The notes under the pieces were generated by a model that saw nothing but the letters and a program-made list of their open reading frames with translations, had not been told where the DNA came from and searched no databases. The position numbers and the translations under genes are program-made. Source: Chiridota heheva (taxonomy: Eukaryota; Echinodermata; Holothuroidea; Apodida; Chiridotidae). From it: a stretch of 64,000 nt of DNA. Shown one piece after another: positions 1 through 10,940 of the stretch. Numbering within the stretch: position 1 is the stretch's first letter; the number at the start of each line of letters is the position of its first letter. Location: assembly GCA_020152595.1 (NCBI GenBank), contig JAIGNY010003193.1, positions 350,001 through 414,000 on the forward strand. Direction: 5' to 3'.

Positions 1-525
1 TGACCATGCTTAATCATTTGTCAACAACAGCATGCCCAACTATTTTAGACAAGAAACTAAGATAGCTTACTGGTCGATAGTTATCATATGTTACATGAAG
101 GCCTTGTTTTTTTAGTAATGGCTTTACTACAGCTTCTTTCCATTGCTTAGGGAATTTCCCTTGTTGCAAAGAAAGATTAAGCAGTTTAGTAAGAGTTGAA
201 AGGAAAACATTGATATTCTCCTATAATAACCAAGTGGGTAGTGGGTCGAGGATGCACTGAGTAGATTTTGCTTTTAGTATCAGATTTTGTACATCCTCCT
301 CTGTTAAGAGCTGAAATGAAGTCCATACGGGAACATTTCTCCAGAACTTAAAGGGTGTGGTCACAACCTCTCTATCCAGCTCATGTCTAATCTTGGCAAT
401 TTCTGCAACAAAGAACTCGCCAAATTCTGAGGCAAGATAAGAAGCATCATTGTGAGGAGGTAGTGGGGTGATGGGCTTTCGATCAAGCAGAGTATCCATG
501 ATTCTACAAAAGTTTCTTTTGATCA
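1..525 (-). pseudogene. LINE linker and start of reverse transcriptase
   Basis: Segment after the second frameshift: 'DRKPITPLPPHNDASYLASE' and the pre-RT motif 'CILDPLPTWLL', then, after another break near 215, 'KFPKQWKEAVVKPLLKK' and 'NYRPVSYLSFLSK'. These are the opening RT blocks. The FADD catalytic block would lie left of the window. Confidence 0.75.
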
Positions 526-1060
526 TCATTTGTTTCAGCAATAGCATTAGAGTAGAATTGATGTCTGGCATTATTAAACTCGGTTGTGTAGATGTCACGC
601 TTTTTTTTGTAAGTTATCCAGCTAACATTAGATTTTGAATAGCGCCAAATCTTTTCCGCTTTGCGTTTCTCTCTTTTTAGATCCTTGATCTGATCACTGT
701 ACCAGGGTATTTTTGGATGAGTTACCAATGTTTTTACATGTTTAGGTGCATGATTGTCGATTACCTGTCTTATACATGAGTCATACATACAGGCCGCCTC
801 TCCAACATCCTCAATTTCAGACATTGAAGTAAAGCTTTTAGACAAATCCAATTGAAGTTGAAATGTTGGAAGGGATATGGTTTTGAATTTTTTGTAAACA
901 ATTGTATTTTCATCAAGTTTTGGTTTAGGGAATCTTAGGAAAGTTGAAATGAAACAATGATCTGATATGTAAAAATCTGATGTAGGGAATGATAACTGGA
1001 GTTCAATATTTGAGCATGTTATAAATAAGTCTAAAAGTGTGACCACTGATATGAGTAGGA
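504..1060 (-). pseudogene. LINE endonuclease end and linker
   Basis: Continues the endonuclease after the frameshift: 'LDLFITC' then 'YISDHCFI', the SDH motif that closes APE domains. A basic linker of about 130 residues follows, with 'IPWYSDQIKDLKREKRKAEK' as is usual between APE and RT in this LINE type. The frame closes at a second short T run (plus-strand AAAA at 508-511) and is taken up by the next segment. Confidence 0.8.
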
Positions 1061-1690
1061 GTGACAACATCTTGTTCAAGGCACATACTTTGGAGTAGGG
1101 TACAAAATTTTGCTTGATCATGATTCAGTTTGTCTTTAAAATGAATGTTAAAATCCCCTGTAATTAAAACAGGCTCATTTGTATCAAGGAACTGTTCAAG
1201 TACATCACTAAACTCATCGAAAAATACATTACAAGAAACTGGGTGATTTGTTGAATAAGGTGGGCGGTAAACAATTAGTAGTTTAAATCTATAATTGTCT
1301 GAGTTTATATCCCATATTGAAAATTCAAAAGAGTTACATTCTTCTGGTGAAGTCAATCTCACAGTAAGAGATTTCATGAAGATGAGAGCTGTTTCTCCGC
1401 CTCTTCTAACGGATTTCCAAGGAACATCAATGAAATTGTATCCTGTAGATTTTAATTCAGCTCTTTTAGCATCATCATCAATTGTCATCCAACTCTCAGT
1501 AACAGCACAAATATCAATATTGTTATCAATAATATAATCCATAACAAATGATATTTTATTTCTCAATGAACATGGGTTGATCTGAGCAATATGTAGGCCT
1601 AAGTTGGTAGGAATGGTATCAGGTTGTATTGATATTACATGTTGATTTTCTTGACTTGCAGCACGCTTTGATTTAATAGTATCTACTCTT
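1003..1690 (-). pseudogene. LINE AP-endonuclease domain, main part
   Basis: In this frame the translation carries the endonuclease signatures in order: a catalytic glutamate in 'ICAVTESWM', 'YRPPY', and 'ITGDFNIHF'. In the LINE life cycle this domain nicks the chromosomal target. Upstream of the first Met the same frame is open back to about 1690 (through an 'INPCSLRNK' stretch), so the Met at 1564-1566 is not a true start. The frame is lost at a T run (AAAA on the plus strand at 1033-1036); the domain continues in the next frame. Confidence 0.85.
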
Positions 1691-2168
1691 AGACGTACAG
1701 TATAATAACATCAATAGGACTCTGTTCAGATACTAAAATTCTATTCTTCAGTTTTCTGGTACCACCGCAAGTGCCCCTTTTTGAAGCTTGGATTCCAAGA
1801 CTTTTTATAACCATCAAGGTATGAGCAGATATGTTACATGAGCAATGTGTACGAATGTTCAAAAGTTCGTGTTTATGATATGCATACGCATTAGCATAGT
1901 TGTGTAAATTGTCAACATTGCTATAATCTGGGCCTGGATTAAGTTCTATATCACCACATTGTAAAATTTCAGCTTGAAAAGACACACAAGAATTTGGATA
2001 AAGTGAAATCGGTAAATGCTGAAATCCTTTGTGAAAAAGAGATTTACGCCAAACAGTTGAATGAAAGGAACAAAACTGGACGCTAGCTCCTGTAGTAATC
2101 CTGATTGACAGCAACAAGATAAGCACTGACAGTGACAGATTTTTCAGCTTTATTGAGTGGGATTCCAT
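1689..2168 (-). pseudogene. LINE ORF N-terminus with signal-peptide-like start and 2A-like motif
   Basis: The reading frame starts at an ATG at 2166-2168. Residues about 10-27 are strongly hydrophobic (LSLSVLILLLSIRITTGA), like a signal peptide. Codons at 1929-1958 read CGDIELNPGP, matching the 2A consensus D-x-E-x-N-P-G-P, which makes ribosomes skip one peptide bond between the last Gly and Pro. 2A-like sequences at the N-terminus of APE-type LINE ORFs are known from sea urchins. Past the 2A lies a Cys/His-containing stretch of unknown role. The frame stops at 1689, but coding continues in another frame toward the endonuclease, so a frameshift lies near 1690. Confidence 0.8.
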
Positions 2169-2464
2169 TGTTATGCAGTAATCAAAATTGATTTGAGTAT
2201 AGAAAAAAGCAGTAGGGCACTAGCAATCCTCATGAATTGGTTTATAAAATGGTAATATAAACCAAAAATTAATCAAAAATATCACAAAAATATAATACAC
2301 TGCAGTAAAAATAAGTAGTCCAATGAAATCAGCACAAAAAATACTGCGAGATTATAAAACAACAACAAAATACAAGATGAAAACAGGTGAAAATGATGAA
2401 AACTTGAGAGCAAAAAAAGTTGTGTGGCAGCCTGTTAGGCACTCAATAATCTTTATATATAAAT

Positions 2465-2465
<1 letters not shown>

Positions 2466-2510
<45 letters not shown>

Positions 2511-2522
2511 AATATATACACA

Positions 2523-2560
<38 letters not shown>

Positions 2561-2579
2561 CATGTATATATATATATAT

Positions 2580-2631
<52 letters not shown>

Positions 2632-2636
2632 AATAT

Positions 2637-2687
<51 letters not shown>

Positions 2688-2700
2688 CATGTATATATAT
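2466..2700. repeat. TA/TG microsatellite
   Basis: Almost pure alternating TA with short TGTA, ACACAC and GTATAC interruptions; a block of about 115 bp appears twice in near-identical form, so the array has itself duplicated. Open frames here in both directions are low-complexity artefacts (IYIYIY). Confidence 0.95.
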
Positions 2701-2969
2701 TTCTCCTCTTAAACAAAGTATGATGATTGATTTGGGATATGTGGTGTCGCTTTGTTAAATTATTGGTATAAATATATCAGGTTTGGTCAATCGAACGTTC
2801 TGTGACCAACCCGAATTTCAACCACTGTGTGTTCTGTTAAACATACCTAATTACTCTGTAAGTGCACCAGTAAAATGTAAAATGTCAGATCGTCATATAG
2901 GCCATTGAACGGTTTCCTCCATGGAAGGGTCACTCAGTGTGACAGGTTACCACCTATCGGAAATCACAT

Positions 2970-3060
2970 ATTTACCTCCGCCAAGAAAGTTGGACGGAGG
3001 GTAAGTGATATCTCAAGAACTGATGATTGGATTCTGATCAAAATTGGTGTGTGAATAACA
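2970..3060 (+). repeat. Interspersed repeat fragment (CCTCCGCCAAG family)
   Basis: Carries 'CCTCCGCCAAGAAAGTTGGA' followed by 'ATCTCAAGAACTGATGATTG' and a 'GGTGTGTG' block. The same order of words recurs at 34160-34460, so this is a dispersed repeat. Confidence 0.6.
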
Positions 3061-4046
3061 AGATTTAAATATTGTTATCTCTAAAGTGTTGTGAGAGGGC
3101 CAAAGTATACTTCCTGCGAATCCAGGGACAATCCCTCAAATTTCCACAGGTTTCTCCTTTTTTGAAGGGAATTGATTATTTTAGTTGAGAATCAACTAAT
3201 CTCCAAACAGCTTTGGTTTTGACATCAGCTGCCTCCAGCTGAATTCTTAAGGTCCCTCCAGCAACAATTTTTACAGATTAAAATATTTTCATCATTCATA
3301 ATTAATAAGTTATCTTTTACTAAGGTTGCATCTTTGCTTTTTTTTTTTGAGGGGGGGTCTCCTTTCTCCAAATTACCAGGAGAAAGAAGCTTTAGTCCCC
3401 AATTTCCACATGATTACAGTACTTAATTTGAAATTTCATCTTAAAAAGTTTCATAAATCAATTTTTTTTTTGTCATTTGCTATACCTTAAATTGAAGAAA
3501 CTCCAGAGCTGCAAACAACTTTAAAAGTTTGCAAATTTACTTTACATTGCAATAATAAAGGTAAGTCACTCAGGCAAAGATAACAAGTAAGAGTAATTAA
3601 CAGGGATAGCATTCCATGCTGTCTACACAACAGAGGATATTGTGTACTGTAGTGTAAACAAAGTGTCTTATCATTTCCCTGGTGTGAGCAGTCAGCTGTA
3701 GGCAATTATTTACAAAGCACATATTTTTCAGATATGACTGCAGATTTTCATGAAAATGATGAAAATTGCTCTATTTCAGGTATGCAAATAATACATGAAA
3801 AACTGAATACACCATGTGTGGAGATTTTCATGCTCTTCAAGACTACCAAAGTCCAGAAGTTCGAGTCTCAGAAGTCTTTGGTCTAAAACCTCTTGAGTAG
3901 ATACATTTCAAAAATAAAAGTTAACAGAAAAGTTCCCATTTTATAACCTCACCTTTGTTGAGCTAAAAATGATTCTTTGAATAAGAGAGAAACAAATACA
4001 GTACCGATGTGAGCAGTTGACAATTGTATCGGTAAATTTAACACTG

Positions 4047-4130
4047 GTAAAGTGCCGGTAAGTCACCGGAATAAGCACCGGTAAGGCGCTGGTAAAGCGC
4101 CAGTAAAGTGCTGGTACAGCACCGGTAAAA
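4047..4130 (+). repeat. 11-bp tandem array of GTAA(A/G)-x-GC-x-CCG units
   Basis: Seven or so imperfect 11-bp units, each starting GTAA or GTAC and ending CCG, CTG or CCA; one unit is 12 bp. A short relative occurs at 10976-11010. Function unknown. Confidence 0.6.
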
Positions 4131-5171
4131 GAAATATTCACAAAGTCTAAACGTGGTATTACTTTTCATGCAACGTGTGTTTTAAACACGAAAAGATTTC
4201 AACTGCAACCCTTGTCAAAGTCATTGATGTACTGTGTGTGTTAAACGCTTAAACGTATATACTGTACGTACTTTACTTTGCTCAAGTTCTAAATGTGTCT
4301 GATTAGAAAAACTATTTCAACTCATGGAATTGACTAAGTTCTAATGCAAAATCAAGTATTTTATTTCCTCTGTCTTTTCAAAGGACACAGTTTAGCCCAC
4401 AATAAATTGGTAGCAGTAATGCATATCACCGAGATTTACAATCATATTTTCAATAAGTTCAAGAAAAAAAATTACTACCTGAAAAACTAGGAACCATGGC
4501 CCAAGCTTGTGTTGCCACTACTAATTATCGGAGTGGGTGTGGTCATTTATAAATCATAAAATGAAAATTAAATAAATTACATGTAATATAGAATAAAACT
4601 AAAAGGATAAGTAAAATAAAAAGGATAAGCAAAATAAAAAGGATCAGTGAAATAAAAATAAACAAGATTAACTTACTGAGATTTCATGTTTTATTCCAAA
4701 ATATGTAGTATTCCACACACTGGGGTAAAATTAACTCCTGAAATATGTCCACCAAAGTATTAAAAAACGTTGTCAAAAACTTTATAATATGTAGTTCAAT
4801 AAAATGAAACTAAAATCTAAAGTGGTCCCTCTTTGGTGAAACACGAAAAAAAGAACAGACAAAATAATATAATGAGAACAAATGAAATTCTGAACTATAC
4901 ACGCTTCGCTCAGTTATTTGAATATACATAGCACAGACTTTCAAATCCATTGTTGAAAAGAATGCATCAAAATCTATTTCTGAGAAAGTTTGAAATCAGC
5001 AATGTAATACATGTACACCTCAAGAAAACATAAAACACCAAACTAGAAAGAAATGACAAATCCCTGAACCAACTGTCCAGCGAAATGTGTACATTCATCC
5101 GTATACATGCAGCTCCCACTATTATTTCCTCATAGATCATGTGAAAATGTCTTTCTTTCTTACAAAGATAC

Positions 5172-8100
5172 CAGGGTTCTAGCTACGGTGGGCAACACTG
5201 GGCGGGCCCGCTCAGGACTCGCAATTTCCGCCCAGCACTCGGCTCTAAGAATCACTCTTGCGCTTGGCACTCAAAAGTTAAATTCGGTTAATTGAATCTG
5301 TGTTTTAACAGATCTCCTTTCAAGCTCGCTCTATTCATGTCATCTGCTGATTTACTCACATACATTACGCATAATAGCTTCATATCAAAACAATCAAATT
5401 ATGTAGGAATACAACGCGATTGAACGTAAATATTTTCATAAAATCACATATACATGAAGCTCTTTGCATGCACACAGTCCAGGTTCACGTTTTAATCCTT
5501 GCGAATCAGTGCTGGCAGCTTGCCAAGTCCGTCACTTACCATTCAAACAAACTTAACAAAGTAAATATTACACTCCCAAGAGCCCAAGGCGTGCTTATAG
5601 ACCGGTCCAAATGTAAGTAAGCAAACACATTTGTTATTAACCCCATATGCATTTAACAATATAACGGACTGATCTATATTCTTGGGATTTGTGGGGAATT
5701 TGATATTGACAAAAGTTGTTGCGTAGTTCATAGGAACATGTGCCGCTAAATAATTATAATAATGTATGGCTTTCGTCGAACAATACTGGGACAAAAACAA
5801 AGGCGGTAAAGAGTTTGGGCAAGATGAATAACAATGGGAATTTAGAGAACAGTTTCGGCGTGTTTGTACTATTTTGAAGGGGGCTTTTACAGTTGAATAT
5901 CCATTATACTCTTTAGTCCCATTGCACATGAAATAATTTGTAAATCCTTCCTCTGCGAAATTGATGGGCCTCACCAAACTGAATTTAATATGAAACTTGA
6001 AGCATGGGTCAGCTATACACAGCAGGATGACATCACAAAAAAAGGTTAAGGAGTCTCAACGCAAACATGACAATTTATTTCGGAAGAGGAAAAGAAATGT
6101 AAACGAGGATAATGGTGCCGCAGTTGCCAATTTTGACTCTGAATCTGAAACAGCTGTTGAGCCACATTCATTGCATGTGGAGACTAGTAAAAAAAGAAAG
6201 AAACATGCTTCTATTTTTGATTTAAACTGGAAAATAAATCAGCCGTGGTTACTATATATTCCTGGCTCTCGAATGTTTTGTAACTACTGTCAAAATTTTA
6301 ACAAGACACCATTTGGGAGGGATACATGGAACAAAGTGGGATGTGTCAGACTATGGTTAGAAAGCATTAAGAATCACGAGGGCACTGTTGAACATCATGA
6401 TTCTGTTTTCCTCCAATTACAAAGTGAGACATCTAAACATGTTGGTAAAATGATAACAAAATTAAAGGAGATAAGTCAAGAAAACATGGTTAAAGCCTTC
6501 CAATGTCTGTATTTCTTAGCAAAAAACAACATCCCTCATACAACTAACTTTGAGAAATTATTGGACTTGGTGACTCAGTTGGGATTAAATATCAAAGGTA
6601 AAATCTTAAAGGGTGCTAATGCAAAATACACCTCGGAAACTTCCATTCAAGAATTCCCAATGTGCATCAGTAAAGTCATTGAAGTAGAAACACTTGATGA
6701 GTTGCATCAAAATAAGTACTTTTCATTGATGATTGACGAAACCACTGACATTAGCATAATTGAACAAATGATTATCCATGCAAGATACGTAAATTCCAAG
6801 GGGGAAATTGTCAAAAAGTTCTTAAAAATACTGGATTGTCTTCATAGCGACTCTAGCGGAGATGAGAACTTAACTTTAAATGCAGACAAAATGTGTAGCA
6901 TATAAACAAAATACATGCAGGAGAGCAGATTGCCATTTGATGGGTTAGTTGGCCTTGGGACTGATGGGGCTTCAGTTATGGTTGGGTAGCACAATGGAGT
7001 CGTCAAGAAAATAGTAGATTTTCAAATTGCAAAACAAGCTGATAATCAAAACATTGTAAAAGCTTTGGGGCAACATTGTGCTGTCCATAAGGTAAACTTG
7101 GCAGCATCCAAGTCTGGAAACACATTTGCTGCCATTGCAAAGTTTAAGAAAACATTGAGTAAACTTTATGAATTCTATGCAAGAAGTGCTGTAAGGACCA
7201 AAGGACTGGAGAGTGCAGAAACTTCTCAGTGATTCCCTACATGCAGGATCAGATGGTGTGAGTGCAACTGGGAAAGTAAAGGATCCAAGCCCTACTAGGT
7301 GATTAGCATTAGGAAGGTGTGCCGTGGGATCAAAGAAAATCCTCCCAAGTGTCCTTATCAGTCTCAGCAGAGGAAGTGAAGAACAAGGTGAAATTGTTGC
7401 TGCTGGACTTTACCACATGATGGCTAAAATCAAATTTATTGCCATTCTCCTTTTCCTCTGTGACATCCTTCCAACTATCAACATTCTCAGCTGTTTGTTT
7501 CAAACTGAATTGATAGATTTTGCACAAGTAGAAAAGTTTAAAGAGTCAACATTGAAGGCACTTGAAGCAAAGAAGGACAAACCTCCTTATAATGAAAACT
7601 TCAAAAAATTACTGAAAAATCTCAGCAAGAATGACATCATTGTAAATCTTACTGATGAAGAAGCTAGAAAGGCGGCACTACTAGCATTTGACACTAAGAT
7701 CAAGAAACCATTCATTAACAAACTCAATATTAAAAACATATTTGAAAGATTTCAAAATAACCATGTGATGAAGGCATTTGGAAAGTTTGCTGACAAGTCA
7801 TATTATAAGCTAAAGAAGGAAGCAGAATTAAGCAAGTCTGTTACTATTTTGAGCAAACAATTTGGCCTGGAGCTGGATGATGTACTGGCAGAAGTTTCAG
7901 ATATTCAACATTACATTGATTCTCTTCTTCCTGCACCAGACATGCAAGAACCAGCAACAAGCAAAAAAACAGGCTCATCTAAATTCATAGATATGCTTTT
8001 GTCGCAGAAACAGCAAGTATAATCTTTCCAAACATTTCAAAACTTGCTAAAATTTATAAAACTCTTCCTCCACGTACTGCTGATTGTGAGAGGGATTTTT

Positions 8101-8759
8101 TCAAGATGAAACTTGTGAAAAGTGATGTTAGAAACAGGATGAGGGATGATACACTTGATTATCTTATGCGTATTAGCATCAATGGACCCCCTCTCGACAA
8201 ATTTCCATATGCGGAAGCTGTATAGTTGTGGTCAGAGAAGAAAGAAAGAAGGTACAAAGTGAGATTGGTTTAAAACAACAACTTTGTACAAATGCACAAG
8301 TAAATAAAACAATTTTTATTCCGTAAATGACACAGTTTTCTTTATTAATCATGAAAAAGTGAAATGCACAACACATGTTTGTAAAATGATATTACTTTTC
8401 ATTCCTTTCATTCTCTTTATATGTACATGAAAACCTGCAAGGAAGTTAATTTTAGGGGGATTTCAGGCTTCAAAACACCTACCTGTGAACAACACAGGAT
8501 TTCTTGGAATCTTGGGGCACAACCCTGAGTTCCCTGCTAGTACTGTTATCCCTAAATTCCCACAAGGGGTAAGGAATTTCCCCCTTTAGCATTCTGATGA
8601 AAAAAACTAAATATATATTTTTTTCATTGACAATTTGTCAATAGAAGTGGACTAAATTTGAACAGTTCTTCATGGGAGGAAGGGTCTATGAGGTCACCCT
8701 TAGCACGCCACTGATTTTCACTGGAGCCCGGCACTCAAACTTGTCTAGCTAGAACCCTG
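5172..8759 (+). mobile_element. hAT-superfamily DNA transposon, full length with TIR and 8-bp TSD
   Basis: The left end at 5172 reads CAGGGTTCTAGCTA and the right end is its inverse (TAGCTAGAACCCTG, ending 8759). It is flanked by perfect 8-bp duplications, AAAGATAC at 5164-5171 and again at 8760-8767. An 8-bp duplication and a CAGGG terminus are hallmarks of hAT elements. Length 3588 bp. The inner transposase gene is decayed, so the copy cannot move on its own. The exact duplication implies a fairly recent insertion. Confidence 0.93.
5997..8225 (+). pseudogene. hAT transposase (KIAA1586/ZNF862-like), decayed
   Basis: The first segment (5997-6905, 302 codons) has a basic N-terminus, a zinc-finger-like 'MFCNYCQNF' with a later His pair, and the first RNase H-like catalytic block 'YFSLMIDETTDIS'. 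After a stop at 6903-6905 the frame reads on with 'LVGLGTDGASVMVG' (second catalytic Asp region) and 'QHCAVHKVNLAASKSG', broken by stops near 6989 and 7230. The segment 7324-8022 carries the helical insertion region, and 8060-8225 has the C-terminal dimerisation block 'TADCERDFFKMKLVKSDVRN'. The several in-frame stops show it is inactive. It sits wholly within the hAT element. Confidence 0.88.
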
Positions 8760-8767
8760 AAAGATAC

Positions 8768-10608
8768 ACCATCGGCCAGCTGCTTCTCAACTTTGGCCTA
8801 GGTAATTAAGATTGACACATTTAAAGGGAAATACTTACAAAAGGTAAATGGTATTCACCCTCCTTAATTTCATGCATTTTGTCTTCCAAATATTTGAATT
8901 CTAAAGATATAAACTTAAATTTGGTGGTTGTGCATGGGTAAGGGACGGGGAATAAGAGCAGTTTGAAGGGGTATTCCAGAGTAATTACTACTTCTACATC
9001 TTTAGTTTAATAATATCAGGCTATCGAATGTGAGGTGGGGGCATTCTCTTTCATGAAAACATAATTTGGTAGATTATTATGTCCCTCTCCATTTTTAATT
9101 AATTTCTCCACAAAAAATGAAAGTATTATGACAGCAAGAAAGGAACTGGGAGAGTGGGGCGGAAGAGGGTGAGGGGCGGCAGGAGAGGGTGAGGGGCGGC
9201 AGGAGAGGGTGAGGGGCGGCAGGAGAGGGTGATGGGTGGTGGGGAAATGGATCCTTGTTATGATCCCTCTATTACAACAACAAGAAGGGGGCCAGAGAAG
9301 GTGGGGTCAGGGAAGGGTGAGGGCAGCGGGGGAGTGGATCTTTGTAATGATCCCGTCTTTTGCAAGTTTGAAGTGATAAATTGGGATCGTTAAACCATTG
9401 AATTTTGGGTGGGGGCATTCTCTTTTATAAAAACATAATTTTTGTGATCATTTTGTTCCCTCCCCAATTTTCATAAATTTCTTCAGAAAAATGGTATTAT
9501 GATAGCAAGAAGGGGAGGGTTGGAGGCAGGGGTGATTCTTTACTAGTGGCATACTCTTTTATTGTGAAAACATTTTTTTAATACAATATTGACCCCCGTG
9601 CCTAACCCCATTTTATGATTTATTTCCCCGAAAATAAAGTCTAAGGCGATATTTCCATGATCCCCCTCCCATGCTCAATGAATTTCTTCACTATTTCTTA
9701 CTTCACAAAATGCTAGATGTCCAATCCCCCTCCTGTTATTGGTACTGTTTGTCTTTTTATGCTTTTGCTTTATTTTGAATGTTTACATAAAAGTGTCATT
9801 CAAACATGTCTTCCAACAACTAGCGCTGCATGGATGATTAGTTCGTGGAAACCTGGTGCCAGTTTATAAATCACCCAGAAGTATCATGTGAAGGAATCTG
9901 AGGGCAGCATATCATGAAAGGAGTTATTTCATTGTTTTTCTGACACAGTTCTAATGATTTTGCATTTTAAAAGTAGAAATTTCACATGATGGAATTTATA
10001 CTGATGTGATGTCCCGTGTGATGTGTGGTACAGTATAAAGCTACACATTAACTTGACAGCCGGTTACTGGAGTGTGCTGTTTGTCTCGGAAGGAATGTAC
10101 CACTGGTTTATAAAAGTTTTTTCACTCTTTTTATTTGCAAAAGTTGGACGATGGAAGATACGTTTTCAAAACAAGGAAATAGCGTTTGCAGATGTTTTTA
10201 GGCTTTCTTTTCTTTTCTATGATGGAGAAATTCTGAACAAAATATTTTTTATCTATGGATAGTTTTAATTAACTTGTTTAAGTTTCAAACAATTTTTTGG
10301 ACCAGCACTAAATATTCAGAATAATATCTCAGATCGAGTAAGTTGATCTTGTTCATTTCGTTCCGTATTCTCCCATACTTTTTAAGTGCACTTGGCACAT
10401 ATTTTCCCGTCATTTTGAAGTCCTAATAAGTTGCCAATCGATGCAATAGACAGTGTACAGCTTTTTCTGTCTCGTTTAAGAAATTTGAGATTTTTGAGTT
10501 TGATGCAAATGTTTTGCTAACCTTTTAACTTGCTTTTAAAGTATTCTGTGGATTATCATGAGCAATCAAGAAATGAATTAAGAAAATCACTGAATTTTAG
10601 GCCGTGTA
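8768..10608. other. Unassigned stretch with a G-rich block
   Basis: No supported gene. It contains G-rich, partly duplicated sequence at 9140-9330 and related copies of a 'GTGGGGGCATTCTCTTT' block at about 9035 and 9410. The 79-codon open frame at 10023 has no recognised features. Confidence 0.5.
9168..9243 (+). repeat. Short 22-bp G-rich tandem repeat
   Basis: Three to four copies of a unit containing GAGGGTGAGGGGCGGCAG. Runs of three or four G recur every few bases, so a G-quadruplex on the plus strand is possible. Confidence 0.75.
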
Positions 10609-10940
10609 TAATGCACTTGTCAATTGTGTGACTCACTCCTACCACCCGGTTAAGGTGAGTCATTGCACCAAAGTGGGTGGTCAAAACATGTACATTAAAG
10701 CACCCTGCAGTCACTTAGATGACTGACATTTCTGATGCAAATGACTTACCTAAAATCACTAACCTATGTACAAAGTCAATGGGTCTGAAGTAAATTTACT
10801 CACCCCTGAGTAACTCTGGTGACTAACAATTTGATACAATGATGCACATGTGAGTCACTTTTTCATATGTCAATGACTCACCTTGACTGACATTGCCGGG
10901 GGTAGTAGTGGTGAGTCATACAACTGAAAAGTGCATAATA
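10609..10940 (-). mobile_element. MITE-like element, copy A
   Basis: The ends are inverted repeats: the left reads ATGCACTTGTCAATTGTGTG and the right reads back as ATGCACTTTTCAGTTGTATG. Inside are many TGACTCAC/GTGAGTCA words. Related copies lie at 25261-27123 and 37921-38187, both in the opposite orientation. No coding capacity. The target duplication is not resolved (TAA or TTAA-like). Confidence 0.75.

Larger units (their letters stand above)
1..2190 (-). mobile_element. APE-type non-LTR retrotransposon (CR1-like), 5' half, cut by the window edge
   Basis: Minus-strand reading gives, in order, an N-terminal segment with a signal-like start and a 2A-like motif, an AP-endonuclease domain, a linker, and the start of a reverse transcriptase (a 'NYRPVSYLSFLSKIVG' motif near 40-95). 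The element runs off the left edge, so the catalytic RT core and 3' end are not visible. The reading frame is broken at about 1690, at an AAAA run at 1033-1036 and at another at 508-511, and again near 215. Assignment to the CR1 group rests on the 2A motif and the APE/RT style; it is an inference. Clearly repeat-derived, not a host gene. Confidence 0.88.
2710..5163. other. Unassigned AT-rich stretch
   Basis: No exon-like open frame. It holds a fragment of an interspersed repeat at about 2970-3060 (shared with 34160-34460) and a small 11-bp tandem array at 4047-4130. Otherwise nothing recognised. Confidence 0.5.

Noticed and set aside
2323-2758. Several short IYIYIY-rich open frames
   Set aside because: Translations of the TA microsatellite.
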